Shown: piece by piece, positions 21,113-31,705 of the stretch
How the letters are laid out: each line of letters opens with the position of its first letter
Numbering within the stretch: the first letter of the stretch is position 1
Assembly (NCBI GenBank): GCA_030407315.1
Contig: JALQPE010002512.1
Span: 24,534 to 88,533 of the forward strand
Source: Asparagopsis taxiformis
Lineage: Eukaryota; Rhodophyta; Florideophyceae; Bonnemaisoniales; Bonnemaisoniaceae
DNA: 64,000 nucleotides
Reading direction: 5' to 3'
Made by a program: the position numbers and the translations under genes
Notes under the pieces: generated by a model
What the model was told of the DNA's origin: nothing
The model's database searches: none
What the model saw: only the letters and a program-made list of their open reading frames with translations

Positions 21113-23158
21113 CTAATTCCATGCTCTAAACGCTGTCCCATAATGAACGTAGAGCTCCTGCCCTGGACGGATATCGCGGATTGCACGTACTACAATGATC
21201 TTCGGATTTTCTAGGTCCTTCGCCTTGAGCTTCTTCCCCGTCGAACCGCTGCTGTAGTTCTCGACAAACTCGACGTTGGCCATCCGCCTGGTGTCTTCCG
21301 CCGGAGTGTCCTCACCTCGCAAATACCGCGGGTCGTTGATGAACTGCGCCGAACAGAACGGAGCCGGAACAATCCAAATTGGATGCTCGATGTTTTCGTC
21401 GTCCTCCGCTGTTGCATACAGCTTGATGGCATACATCAAGAATGTTTCCTTCGTTATCGCCATGTGACCCTCTCCGTACGCGAACCTCATCGACTCCTTG
21501 CTCATATCAGAGTACACAACAGTTCCGTAGTATGCACATACTTCGTCGCCAACATTAAATGTCTGTTCAGCGAAGAGCCCTCTTCCTGCATTTGGATGCT
21601 TAATCAGCGATGGTCGAACGCTCAATTTTTTCGCAACACAATCGTGTGCCCGCATCACGCGAGGGTTTTCAGTTTGCAACCAGCGGCGCAGGGAAGGTGG
21701 CCAATAATGTACCGGTTTTTCCATGTGCTCGTGCGACGCAATCGACTCTGGGCACAGCTGCCAGAGGTACTGCCGAATATATTTCGGGAACCTCTGGTAC
21801 AGGGGAAGGCCAGGTGGGGGTTCGATGATCCTGCGTTCCCTCTGCGTACGCATCGTGACAGAGGGGGACGCCAAGAACTTCTCAGCACTCTGTTTCGCTT
21901 CTGTCGTGACCCTCATGTCAGTGTTGTTTGAAAGAATTACACGTGACATGACTGCACACAGCTTTGGAAGCGATCGTGCCACACACAATTTGTCCATGTC
22001 ACTGCCGACGAAAACACGGTGCTCAGGCAAGCTCATAGCTGCTTTTCCCGTTGCGAAAGTGCCAGAGAATGGATCGACAACAATATCACCAGGCTGTGAA
22101 TGCTGGCTGATCAACTCCATCATGAGAGCGACGCTCTTCTGCTCTGCACGAACTCTGACCGTAGCACCGGTTGTGCTCCTTGTTCGCCACACCATCTCAT
22201 TCGAATCGATGGCGGGCATATTGATGGTGACGTTGCGCCACGCCGGGTACGTGCCGTCCATGTATCCGTGGTTCCTATAGGCCACCATCTCGCTTCCGGT
22301 CTTGAACGGAACACCTCGCTTCCAGAAGTGGATAGCGACCTCTGCCATGTTCATGCGTTGGTACCTCTTCCGCCCCGGCATTTGATAGAGGTGCCCAGGT
22401 AGTCGGACAAACAACAGAGGTACCTCGCCAACGAAGAAAACTGAATTCCGAACGACGTCCTCCTCCTCCTCGTCCTCCTCCTCATCCGCACTTTCTTCGC
22501 CACTGTGCTGCGATGCTTCGGAGTCCGAATTCATGGACGTAACCTCTTCTTCATCCGACCCGTCATCACTGGCAGCAGCATCGGTTGGGCCTTCTGACTG
22601 CGGTCCTTTGTACGTTTCCAAGTAATGGAACCATTCGTAGAACTGCAAAACGGAGCAGAACACGATGCCGTGGCCACCGGGGCGCAACAGCTCGTCAAAC
22701 ACTTCGATGCTAGCCTGCATATCTTCTGCAGTTAGCCTGTCGTACGAAGAGTTGGAATCGTTCCTCTTACGACGAACATTGTAGGGCGGATCAGTCAGAA
22801 TGAGCTGAACGTTGCCCGTGATGGGCACGTGTTCTCGGCTCTCGTCGGCACTGACCAAATCTTCGAAAGGGACGTCGTACACCCGGCAATACTGACTCAT
22901 TTTCGAAAGAAAGTCCTTTGCGAGAGCCTGCCCTTCACTTTCCTGCTCTTCTGTCGCATGGGGTGACGGTGACGGGGGAGACGACGGCCCTTGGGCAGTA
23001 AGACTGGTCCTCCCAGGTCCAAGTTGAAGCCTGGTTGTGTGTCTTGTCGACGGAACCAAACCTCTCCCTCCTGTGTTGCGACGAGTGGGAGTGTCATCAA
23101 CCGGCTTGGGGACCTTTTCTGCGTCCGCGGCTTGTGGTGCCGGGCGGAGGACAGCCAT
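21113..23158 (-). CDS. DPPY-type DNA methyltransferase fused to SET domain (B1)
   Basis: See the B3 copy (51,307-53,352) for the domain description; this copy is intact from the first ATG (23,158) to the stop and nearly identical, with Arg instead of Cys at the residue before NVTINMPA. The open frame extends upstream of the ATG, past 23,218, where it overlaps ORF1. ORF1 of this copy is truncated by B2 at 23,967, so an upstream-initiated fusion product could not be made here, while initiation at 23,158 still could. The DPPY catalytic tetrapeptide, the DPFSGTFATG SAM-binding motif and the SET motifs are all retained. Confidence 0.8.
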   Translation of the reverse strand: MAVLRPAPQAADAEKVPKPVDDTPTRRNTGGRGLVPSTRHTTRLQLGPGRTSLTAQGPSSPPSPSPHATEEQESEGQALAKDFLSKMSQYCRVYDVPFEDLVSADESREHVPITGNVQLILTDPPYNVRRKRNDSNSSYDRLTAEDMQASIEVFDELLRPGGHGIVFCSVLQFYEWFHYLETYKGPQSEGPTDAAASDDGSDEEEVTSMNSDSEASQHSGEESADEEEDEEEEDVVRNSVFFVGEVPLLFVRLPGHLYQMPGRKRYQRMNMAEVAIHFWKRGVPFKTGSEMVAYRNHGYMDGTYPAWRNVTINMPAIDSNEMVWRTRSTTGATVRVRAEQKSVALMMELISQHSQPGDIVVDPFSGTFATGKAAMSLPEHRVFVGSDMDKLCVARSLPKLCAVMSRVILSNNTDMRVTTEAKQSAEKFLASPSVTMRTQRERRIIEPPPGLPLYQRFPKYIRQYLWQLCPESIASHEHMEKPVHYWPPSLRRWLQTENPRVMRAHDCVAKKLSVRPSLIKHPNAGRGLFAEQTFNVGDEVCAYYGTVVYSDMSKESMRFAYGEGHMAITKETFLMYAIKLYATAEDDENIEHPIWIVPAPFCSAQFINDPRYLRGEDTPAEDTRRMANVEFVENYSSGSTGKKLKAKDLENPKIIVVRAIRDIRPGQELYVHYGTAFRAWN

Positions 23159-23966
23159 AACGTCTTCGTCGAGGGTGTCAAAGTACGCTGGCAGCTTGTC
23201 CGGATTTCCGCTTGACAAGTATATTTCCAGCGCCCCCAGCGGTCGGACTCCGGCCAGGTGTACAGGTCCGGGTTGACGATAAGAAACTGCAACCGGTCGA
23301 AGAACTTCCTCACAAGGTCCCTAAATGCACTGTGCTGCGCACTGGTTCTTGTCTCTACTTTTCCACCATATCCATCAGGATGAGATAGGGGAGCTTTGTC
23401 GTGGTAGAGATCTAGCTTCTGCTCCATCGGTGCGAATAGACCTTCATCGAGCACGTCAAACCAATGCTCACTGCTGTCGAAAATGATGTACGGCGCCATC
23501 AACTCTTCGAAGCTGGAAAACTTTGCGGCGAAGGCCACATCGGTCCAAGCATGGTATAAAACTTGAACCACGTAACAAGCTCGATTAGTGCTTTTCCGAT
23601 GGGCTGGGACGCGTGCGGCTTCGTTCCCCTCTTCGGCCGCGTCGCCTATTCGGCGACGCGGCAGGTTCTTGTTGTGATTTCGGATGATAGACAACGCTTG
23701 GAAATACATCAATACCTCAAACGTCTCCGGTGGAGCAAGAACGAAGGCGCTTGGTTCCCCGCGCTGCGGCGCCTGTAGTGGCGAAGGAAGCATGTTACAT
23801 CCAATAAGGAAGGTCTGCGGCACGATCCCAGAAAGGATGCAGTGCTCAACCCATTGCCCGATACGCTCATGCTGTCTTGAAAACTCGGCAATCGGTAATG
23901 CCAGACGAACAATCTGCTTGGCTCGCTCAACGTTCATCTCTGCCATGACGATTTCGGCGACATCCA
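22897..23966 (-). pseudogene. ORF1, 5'-truncated copy in B1
   Basis: Matches residues about 120 to the end of ORF1 at 32,036-33,448 with few differences. The first part is missing because B2's TIR starts at 23,967, immediately after a codon pair equivalent to Asp-Val. The last 320 bp overlap the methyltransferase frame. Confidence 0.8.
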
Positions 23967-25955
23967 TCTGTGTTCTCGGAAATGGACGCGGACGTCCACA
24001 ACCTCTAGTACACCTAGTATTACTAGGCGGACGTCCATGTTCTCCAGTATTTTTGGATGTCCGCCTAGAACCGGACGTCCATGCGGTCTAGTACGTCTAG
24101 TATTACTAGGGCGACATTCATTGTTTCTAGTACTACGGATGTCCCCCTCGGGATGGACTTCCGCCATGTCTATGTCCACCTAGGACGGGCGCCGGTTCAG
24201 AAATTCAAAAATTTCGACCCCAGAAATTTCTGCCGCCGTGCTCGACATGGATGTCCGCATCCATCACGGCGACCACTCTATTTTTCCTTGTCGGTCGACT
24301 CCAATTTTGTCTTTAATTTTTTCATCCTCTCGCTCACACCCCCTTCCAGTTGGTGCCCACCTCCCCCATACTGTACCTCAAACACCCCCAATACCACTCT
24401 AGCACGCATTTTCAGCTACCTATCCCCGCTTCCACGGTGCACACCTCCATTCCATACCTACTTTTCTGCTCTACCGTACAGATTTCGTATAACCAGTCCT
24501 CATACTACCTCAGAATAGGGCAAAACACCCCCTATCTCCTCGACCATGCTCTCCCCCATCACCTTTGCAACGTATTGTTCTTCAATACCCTCTCTCCTCT
24601 ACCTTCAACCCCTCTCCTTCGCCCTCTACACAAACTTCCCCTGCAGCTTACTCTTCCAAAACCTCTCACTCCCCATCCCGTACCCGACCTGCTCCACCCC
24701 TCCCTCCCTCAGCTGCTCCATGCCCCCACGCCATCCGCATCTTCGATACCGTATACACCACCACCACCGGCCCACGCTCCCGCACTGCCCCCCGCCGTCT
24801 CCCAGAAACCTCCCCGCTCTGAAACACATATCAACCCCCCACTTCGCACCCATCCTCCCACTCCCCTCCCTCCCCAAATACAATAACCCCCTTCTTCTCC
24901 ATCACATCCCCACTCACCACAGCCAGAACAGACGCCACCCCCTCCCCCTCTTTCTCCTCACTTTCCTAAAACCCCCTCCTCTCGGGGCGTTCAACCGCAC
25001 CCTCCTACGGTCCCACCTAAACACCTCCTCTGCCCTCACTACCCCAGACCCCGCAGCGTCTCCCCAATCCCCATAATATGCTTGTCGGCACTCCTCTCCG
25101 AATCACACTCCAATCTAAACCCGCACTCCGTACATTTCCACCTCCCCCTGTACCATCCAAGATTGCATCCCTCCACAGAACACATCCTCATACCACAGAA
25201 GAATTTTCTTCCTCTCATACCTCATCCTTAAAACCTCCATCAGCTCCATGTAAATTTCGATGTAAATATTTTCTCCACTATGCAATCTCAAACATGTATG
25301 AACGTATGCCTTTCCGCTTTGTCAACCCTGAATATTTGTATTCATGTATTCATAAAATAGGGCCACCCACATCCCTATCCCATTCTGCAAGCTTTACAAA
25401 CCACCAGACGCATACTCCACAACTATACAACAAACACTAATCGCTATTTCGGACGACGCGGTACACAAGATGCGTAGTCTCAACCTTCCGTGACTCCTTC
25501 CCTGATGCGTACAAGTGCGAAACACATCTAGACGTATATCAGAAGTGAGTGCGGGAATTTTCGGCACAGGAGATGCTGGGCCACCAAATTGATTTTTCGG
25601 AAATTTTAGAATTTCTGGGCTGGCCAGCAGTGCAATCGAGCTGGACATCCACCGGACGTCCATTTCAGGTTGATCGTGTATCGTGCACGTCCACCCATTA
25701 CCGGAAGCAAGTAGGCGATGAAGCACGTACAAACCCAATTGTTCTGTTATTTCTAGTATAGACCATCGAGTCTAGAGATGTGAGGGAATCGTCCTGGAAA
25801 TCATGCTCCAACCCACGAGGGAATGGACAATCTAGTTTGAAAGCATGGAACGGAAGTACATTATACTAGGTTCATAGATTGAAAGTGATAAAGGAGATGA
25901 TTATATTCTCGATAATTGTTTGCTAAAGTACTACTAGTAGTAGTTGTTAAGCTAT
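23967..25955. repeat. Cargo-side TIR and subterminal region of B2
   Basis: The first 300 bp hold the TIR, several GGACGTCC sites (near 23,995, 24,030 and 24,073) and TACTAG palindromes. From about 24,290 to 25,080 the plus strand is strongly pyrimidine-rich (C and T), giving open frames full of Pro, Ser and Leu that I do not regard as genes. Around 25,590-25,700 there is a partial copy of the hairpin module (AGAATTTCTGGGCTGGCCAG, then a CGGACGTCC site). No gene is seen. Confidence 0.75.
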
Positions 25956-28900
25956 CTAGCCGTCGGAAAATTGTTCTTCCTCTTCGTCCCCACTATAATC
26001 AGGATCTCCCGGCAGAATAGGCATCACCGGGACCCCACTAATTGTGTAGGATATAGGCTTGCGAGGTTCTGTCGTCTTCATCGGCATCATTCCGAGCTGC
26101 CCTGTCTTCGGCCTACGATCTTTCTTGACCGGGATGGGAACAACTGTCTTGTGGCGAACATTGACAGGTGCCGGTTGACTTTGCCTGGCAGACCGGCGCG
26201 GAGCATTGGGGATTACTTCTTCTTCGAATCCCAACCGCCTGATGAAACCAAACGAAACATTGTCGGGAATCGGATACGACGCATTCCTGAAATACGTGTG
26301 ATACCTCGTTGTCGTGTGTGACACAACTCTGTCGACATGCCCTGCCCCGGCATGTTGTACATGGCCGTGACCGATGAAGACTGAACGTGGCGGAACGATT
26401 ACCTTCTTCAGCTTCATCGTCTTGGCGTACATATCTAATTCCAGCGCTTTGGAAAAGACGTACTTGTGGGACCCTGGACACACCCAGATAGGGAATGGGT
26501 CATCTCCGTTGGCAATAACAAAGTAACCCGGAAGTTGATCTTTGCGGTCGCGAGGAGGAACAGGGAAATCATTGTGTGGGACCTGCCGAGGACACCCCTT
26601 TCCCGTTATCAAAAACCGTCCCCCAGATGCCGGCATGACAAGTTTTTCTCCCGGTAAAACGCACTCCTCCAGCCCTATCAGCCGGACAAGGATTCCCAAC
26701 CACACATCCAGCAGGGCTCGCCGCGTCACAAACTTGAACCGGTCGATATGCGTCTCATCGTTCTCGGCATAGTCAACCAGGCAGTGGCGCGTAGACGTGA
26801 AGCGAGCCCTCCCCTCATTCCGGTTCTTCTCATCTGTTTCATCGTCCCCTGTATTGACAATGGGACTCCACAGCTGCCGGTTCCCAGCGTCCTTGTGCAC
26901 CTGCTCCCCCTCCCATGTTCCCAAGAAGTACCGAAACAATTCCTGGTTAGGAATTTCTTCCATGAGACCCAAGTCAAATGGGAACTTGTCCGACGCATCG
27001 AGGTAGCTTACATCCGCGAAATTGTGCATCACCGTATACCCTCGCTCGTTGATTTCCGTTCGGCAATTGTGGAAGTACGCCATACCAGTGCCGGCCTCAT
27101 ACGAATCCTTCCAGCTTGTAGACATTCGCGCAACCTGGGCGAAGTCCAGCCTCGAGGGTAGAAACGTCGATGTAGGCTCACACATCGCCTTGGCAGCCAT
27201 CTTCCACGCTGCGAAAAACATCGGATAGATGGTGTCGATCTCCAAAACAAGATGACGAGCCCGATGTTGTTCCGGAATATGCAGCCCCTCAAACAAAGGG
27301 TCCATCGCCACTTGCTTCAAATACCTCACCTCTCTGCCCTCCTCATCGATTTCCACACTCTCCAATAACAACCTGAGCTCAATCGGAGGCAGACAGCCAA
27401 CCCTCACCGATGCGATGACGTCCGCGGGACGCTGCGCCAGATGATGCCCTTCGGCTCGGTCTTTGACTTCGAAATCGTCAGGAAGAGATGGCATACGGTC
27501 GTCGAACAGGAGGTCGTGTTCCGAAGGAGAGTCACGAACGATGTAACCGTCTTCATCGACTTCCACTCCTTCCGGAACAGTGAATGTAATTGTCACTTCG
27601 CGGACCCCCTTGCTTTCGACTTGGCCCTCGTCTGCACCCTGTTTGTCTTCCTCGTCCGAAGCGGTATGGACAGATTCTTGGTTGGAGGGAGTCGCACCAG
27701 CACGTTGGTTATCTTGGGGGACAATCTCAACGGCAGAATCGGGGGAACGGGCGGAGTCTTCGTCACCCTCATCACCGGAAACAGTGGCTTGTTGTTGATC
27801 GGTGGGTTTATCAACAACGGCCTGCTCTTCTTCCCCGGCGGATTGTTGTACCACAACCGGCTCTTCTTCCTCGAGGCGTGTGCTCCCCGTCGAGCGAAGT
27901 CGCTGTGAACGGCGGCGGATGCCATGCGAAGCAGGCTCATGTTCGACATTCCGCTGCTTCTTGTGAGTGAGTCTCACATTGGCAGCAGAAGGGCGGCGTT
28001 TGCGTCGAGCCTTAGTCTTCTTCTTCAATGTCGGATTGAAAAACTCTTTCAAGTTCGTTTCCAAATCCTGTAAACGCGTGGTTCTCCGTCGCATTCGAAC
28101 CTCACTGCTCCGGTCGTCCCCTCTATACATTGCAATGGCATTGGTGAGATGCCATTGCAACTCCTTCGGCTGCTTAACCGACCCAATTGCCATCTCTGTG
28201 CTCAGAAATGACTTGCGCATAATACTCTTTGGGCGCCCATACGCAGCGTACAGAGAATTTGCGATTGCAGTCACGCGACGGACGTATGTATAGAAGTCGT
28301 TCACGTCAAAGCGTCCATCCGGACGTCCACCATGAGCAGGGTTCAAGTACTCCGAAAGACCACGCAAGACGAAGACAAAGTTTTCTTCCAGCAACTCGCG
28401 CACTATCTTGTGGTCCAGGTGCGTTATCCCAATCTCGTTGCGGCGCTCAGAATTGTTCAGCTCACGCAACACTTCGTCGAGAACAGGATGCTTCAGCGTT
28501 GCTATAGCCAAACGCGTCCACCGCCGGGCCGTGTTCGTTGAATTCATCATCCCCATGAACTGCGCCTCGAACAATGTTCGGATGACATCAGACTCACGCA
28601 AGTCGCCAGCGTTTTCCACGTTATTTGCAACAGCAATCGTACGGATGAACTGCTGGATGGACGACAAGATTCGAACCAGGGAGCGCTCCGTCAGTTGCGT
28701 CCCAGTCGTATGGTTCGACTCTGCACTCTTGTGGATGATCTCATGAGGCTGAAGATCACTGTTGTCCTTGCGGCGAAGGTAGTACACATCCAGAGGCTGA
28801 GTAACCCAGCGCAAGCGGTTTGCGTCCTGTGGCAGCTTGGTTCTGTGCATACGGTTGAGGCGCGTGAAGTCATCCGCAATGCTATGCATAGCATTGAGAC

Positions 28901-29882
28901 GATGCAGTCCGTCGATCACGGTCACGTTCGCATTGGCATGGAATTTGCCATTCTGGAACAGACGCGTGTCGGCGGACAGATGCGTGTTCTGCGACCTCAG
29001 CACCGTCACAGTGATACGCGAAGAGCTCACATACCCCACAGCCAACATATTGTTGCGCAGGTCCTCCACGTGGTCTTCTTTCACATCCCGAAGGGTCACG
29101 GCCGGTTCCACTAGCTGCCTCACCAGCACAGTCGCTCCTTCTCCGACGTAATCCGACGTCACAAACTTGGGCACCGTAATTTGCGTCCCCTGCTGCTCAC
29201 GAATGCTTTCCGCCACCTCCGGTTCGTCGTCCACCTCGGTTACGTCCTGCGTAGTAGCTTCGGTGACGTTGGAGCGAGCAGGGTGCTTCGTGCCTCCACT
29301 GGAGGCTCTGGCAGAGCGAGCAGGGCGCTTCGTGCCTCCCGAAACCGGGATGGAGCGTGCTGGATGCTTCGTACCCCCCGAACCAGTGATTTCGCCTGCC
29401 GGACCGGTACTGGGCATCCGTCCCGAGCTGGCCTGGTTCGTCGCTGCGTTGAAGTTTGACCCTGCAGCAGGGGTACGAATGTCGCTAGGGCCATCCTCCG
29501 CAGCGGGGCGCATCATCCGAGTATCCCAAGGGTAAAACGCCGCGGCGTATGCTCCACCCATCGTCTCCGGCGGTCCCTCGGCGCCATCAAACATGTACGG
29601 GAACGGGAGGTCCTTGAACTTGTCCTTAGTCGCAATGTTGCGCACGACGATATAGTCCGCCTCGTCGGTTTCCGGCAGCTTGTGGTTGTGCAGCGTGCGC
29701 GGAAGGCCAACATCGCCACCAGCAGTGCTCACCGAAGCCGTCCCAATATGCACAGCCGCACCGTCCACGTCCGCAAACAAATTGACATCGACGCCGCGCT
29801 TGAGTCCGCGCGACTCCGCTGACGCGCTCACTTGATCGCTGCAAACCGTTGAAAACAAACTGCTGAAATGCGTATCCGCCAT
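25956..29882 (-). CDS. ParB-like / 2-oxoglutarate dioxygenase-like fusion, 1308 aa (B2)
   Basis: The ATG at 29,882 lies in ACAACCATGG and is preferred over an upstream in-frame ATG at 30,065, whose 61 extra residues look like translated leader. Residues 255-370 form a ParB/Srx-like domain with VIDGLHRLNAM at 322-332. Residues 380-600 are helical and alignable with the ParB-like protein of element A. Residues 618-645 are very basic (a likely nuclear signal) and 660-800 acidic and low in complexity. Residues about 1085-1200 look like a 2OG/Fe(II) dioxygenase: H1103-x-D1105 in RQVPHNDF, WVCPGSHKYV near 1135, H1177 in HVQHAGAG and R1193 as probable 2OG-binding Arg. Substrate unknown; DNA-base oxidation is inference. 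Divergently transcribed from ORF1. Confidence 0.75.
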   Translation of the reverse strand: MADTHFSSLFSTVCSDQVSASAESRGLKRGVDVNLFADVDGAAVHIGTASVSTAGGDVGLPRTLHNHKLPETDEADYIVVRNIATKDKFKDLPFPYMFDGAEGPPETMGGAYAAAFYPWDTRMMRPAAEDGPSDIRTPAAGSNFNAATNQASSGRMPSTGPAGEITGSGGTKHPARSIPVSGGTKRPARSARASSGGTKHPARSNVTEATTQDVTEVDDEPEVAESIREQQGTQITVPKFVTSDYVGEGATVLVRQLVEPAVTLRDVKEDHVEDLRNNMLAVGYVSSSRITVTVLRSQNTHLSADTRLFQNGKFHANANVTVIDGLHRLNAMHSIADDFTRLNRMHRTKLPQDANRLRWVTQPLDVYYLRRKDNSDLQPHEIIHKSAESNHTTGTQLTERSLVRILSSIQQFIRTIAVANNVENAGDLRESDVIRTLFEAQFMGMMNSTNTARRWTRLAIATLKHPVLDEVLRELNNSERRNEIGITHLDHKIVRELLEENFVFVLRGLSEYLNPAHGGRPDGRFDVNDFYTYVRRVTAIANSLYAAYGRPKSIMRKSFLSTEMAIGSVKQPKELQWHLTNAIAMYRGDDRSSEVRMRRRTTRLQDLETNLKEFFNPTLKKKTKARRKRRPSAANVRLTHKKQRNVEHEPASHGIRRRSQRLRSTGSTRLEEEEPVVVQQSAGEEEQAVVDKPTDQQQATVSGDEGDEDSARSPDSAVEIVPQDNQRAGATPSNQESVHTASDEEDKQGADEGQVESKGVREVTITFTVPEGVEVDEDGYIVRDSPSEHDLLFDDRMPSLPDDFEVKDRAEGHHLAQRPADVIASVRVGCLPPIELRLLLESVEIDEEGREVRYLKQVAMDPLFEGLHIPEQHRARHLVLEIDTIYPMFFAAWKMAAKAMCEPTSTFLPSRLDFAQVARMSTSWKDSYEAGTGMAYFHNCRTEINERGYTVMHNFADVSYLDASDKFPFDLGLMEEIPNQELFRYFLGTWEGEQVHKDAGNRQLWSPIVNTGDDETDEKNRNEGRARFTSTRHCLVDYAENDETHIDRFKFVTRRALLDVWLGILVRLIGLEECVLPGEKLVMPASGGRFLITGKGCPRQVPHNDFPVPPRDRKDQLPGYFVIANGDDPFPIWVCPGSHKYVFSKALELDMYAKTMKLKKVIVPPRSVFIGHGHVQHAGAGHVDRVVSHTTTRYHTYFRNASYPIPDNVSFGFIRRLGFEEEVIPNAPRRSARQSQPAPVNVRHKTVVPIPVKKDRRPKTGQLGMMPMKTTEPRKPISYTISGVPVMPILPGDPDYSGDEEEEQFSDG

Positions 29883-30169
29883 GGTTGTTGAGTTGGAAAG
29901 GAAAAGAGATGGTTGACGTTGACGTATTGGAGTGATGTGGATGGTAGGTTTCACGTTAAGTTGAAGAATGGTCGTGAACGCCAATCGCTGGAAATAATAA
30001 CACAATAGAAACGAAATTTTGTTAGGTACACACCTATCGTGACCGCTGGAATGCAAGAGAGGCAATCGAGATGTGAGTGTCCGTTCGGAACGGGCCCGAG
30101 TCGGGCTCTCGAAACCTGACGAGGTGGCGTGAAGCAGGCAGTGTCCTTGATGTGTAATGTGTTAAAATT

Positions 30170-30400
30170 ACAGCTGTCAAGCTAAACGGCTTTTGGGGCG
30201 GCTGCGAGCACCCCTTTATCCGGGGAACACCCTGATTTGAGTTAAAATTTGGGCTATTCTCAAAAACATGCACATGTGAACATGTTTTTGAGATGGGGGT
30301 GTGCCGTACGGCACAATCGACCCACCCAAATCGTTGATTTTTTACAATATTTTTGCTGCCCGAAATTCTACAATTTCTGGGCTGGCCAGTAATGCAATAG
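30170..30400 (+). promoter_or_regulatory. Hairpin repeat module upstream of ParB-dioxygenase gene (B2)
   Basis: Same module as at 20,637-20,880, including TTACAGCTGTC, GCGAGCACCCCT, the ACATG hairpin and GTGCCGTACGGCAC. It ends about 290 bp upstream of the gene's ATG at 29,882 (minus strand). Its last part ends in GGGCTGGCCAGTAATGCAAT. Confidence 0.6.
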
Positions 30401-30936
30401 CTATCTGCTCTAAACCGATTCTAACAAGCAGAAAGAATCCTCTCCTTCATGACGATGCTCTCGAATTGAGTGCAATGCAACGGACTCCCTCCAAGAGAAC
30501 GACAAAGCATCGTCTTTTCCAAGGCATTTCCGTACGAAAAATAATCGAAAAACATATTTGATTTTAACCTAACAGCTATCGCGAGCACCGTACTCAGCTA
30601 TATTTCCTCTGTAATTTCCTTCCTCCAACCAATCAATAGCCGCTTGGTCACAGGCTTAAAAGCCTTCCACTATCTGTCCTATCCATCAAAGACCCTCGGA
30701 GGGTTCGATCCAGGCCTTGATCACCCATGATGGGTGTGCAACCCGAGAAAATGAAAATGGAACATATTGCGACAGGGACGAGATATCATTCAATGAAAGA
30801 GAAGTTCTCTTTCGTTTACTTTTTTCTAACAAGATTCTAAACGTCTACAAACCCTATGTCGTCTGTCCGTTTTCATCCCGGAGAGATTTGGATGTGAGGT
30901 AAGACGCAGTGGTGATGTTGTGTTGATTCCCACAGA

Positions 30937-31300
30937 CGGAGGTGGAGGAGGTGGCTACGGAGGAAGCCTGGAGAACTTCTCCGGTACTGACATCTCACAT
31001 GTTGAGAACATGTGAGATGTCAGTACCCATGGATGAGAAGAAACACGTGTTCAGGTCCGGTTCGGATATTCTTTCCATTAACGGAGGTGGAGGAGGCTAT
31101 GGTGGAAGCCTGGAGAACATGTGAGATGTCAGTACCCATGGATCACAAGAAGAACATGTTGAGGTGCGGTTCGGATATTCTTTCCATTAACGGAGGTGGA
31201 GGAGGAGGCTATGGTGGAAGCCTGGAGAAGAATAGAATAGTCCTATACCCATGGATCACAAGAAAACGTTGTTGGGCTCCTTTTCGAAGCCCATTCGTCT
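30937..31300 (+). repeat. GGTGGAGG tandem repeats with 45-bp palindrome
   Basis: Three units of about 109-145 bp share GGAGGTGGAGGAGG, GGAAGCCTGGAGAA, CAGTACCCATGGAT and CGGATATTCTTTCCATTA. The first contains a perfect palindrome of 21-bp arms around GAG (30,983-31,027), absent from the others. The intervening frames would encode Gly-rich peptides (SINGGGGGYGGSLEN) but contain stops, so this may be a decayed gene or a regulatory array in the divergent promoter region. Confidence 0.75.
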
Positions 31301-31499
31301 CTTGAATAAATTTAGCACCCGAATCATATACGATTGCCGAGTTGACACCCCGTATGTCTCGTTGGTAGAAATAGCAGGGGTTCCACCACTCAGCTGGCGG
31401 GAAGTAGTTACTGATTATATGAGATATGGCTTAGCTCCCGCCAAAACCGATAGCTGTGGGCTCAGGTTCTCCAAATGTGGTTATACGAATGTGTTCTGA
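31251..31499 (+). CDS. Possible small protein, 82 aa (B2)
   Basis: An ATG frame (MDHKKTLLGSF...) starting in the last repeat unit. It is preserved without change in B3, but that copy is nearly identical throughout, so conservation is not evidence. No motif is recognised. It sits between the Gly-rich repeat array and the ORF1 promoter region. It may be the remnant of the gene whose 5' part became the repeats. Confidence 0.2.
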   Translation: MDHKKTLLGSFSKPIRLLNKFSTRIIYDCRVDTPYVSLVEIAGVPPLSWREVVTDYMRYGLAPAKTDSCGLRFSKCGYTNVF

Positions 31500-31521
31500 C
31501 AATGCTAGAAGGCGAATATCT

Positions 31522-31705
31522 GCATCCTGATTTGAATTAAAATTTGGGCTATTCTCAAAAACATGCACATGTGAACATGTTTTTGATATGGGGTGTGCCG
31601 TACGGCACAACAGACCGCCGAAATCGATGTTTGCAATATTTTTTCTGCCCGAAAGTGTAGAATTTCTGGGCTTGCCAGCAATGCATCTGAGCTGGACATC
31701 CCTAC
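31522..31705 (+). promoter_or_regulatory. Hairpin repeat module upstream of ORF1 (B2)
   Basis: Shorter form of the module: TTAAAATTTGGGCTATTCTC, ACATG hairpin, GTGCCGTACGGCAC, GCAATATTTTTTCTGCCCG and AGAATTTCTGGGCTTGCCAG. It ends about 330 bp upstream of the ORF1 ATG at 32,036, in gene orientation. Confidence 0.6.

Larger units (their letters stand above)
12493..23966 (-). mobile_element. Transposon B1, reverse orientation, cut by B2
   Basis: It starts with a TIR (TCTGTGTTTTCGGAAGTGG) that matches 28 of 31 bases of the TIR at 23,967 and 42,087. It carries, left to right, subterminal repeats, a palindrome, the transposase pseudogene (+), the coiled-coil pseudogene (-), the methyltransferase-SET gene (-) and a truncated ORF1 (-). 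At 23,966/23,967 ORF1 stops and the TIR of B2 begins. This copy supplies the transposase-side end that B3 lacks. It differs from B3 by several frameshifts and a 33-bp deletion in the transposase, so it is the more decayed copy. Confidence 0.85.

Noticed and set aside
24290..25080. Pro/Ser/Leu-rich open frames, also at 42,410-43,200
   Set aside because: Open because the plus strand is nearly all pyrimidine; several frames are open together and no start context or motif is convincing.
27441..28293. Plus-strand frames of 100-155 codons opposite the 1308-residue gene, repeated at 45.6-46.4 kb
   Set aside because: Complementary-strand shadows of a strongly supported gene; identical in both copies only because the copies are identical.
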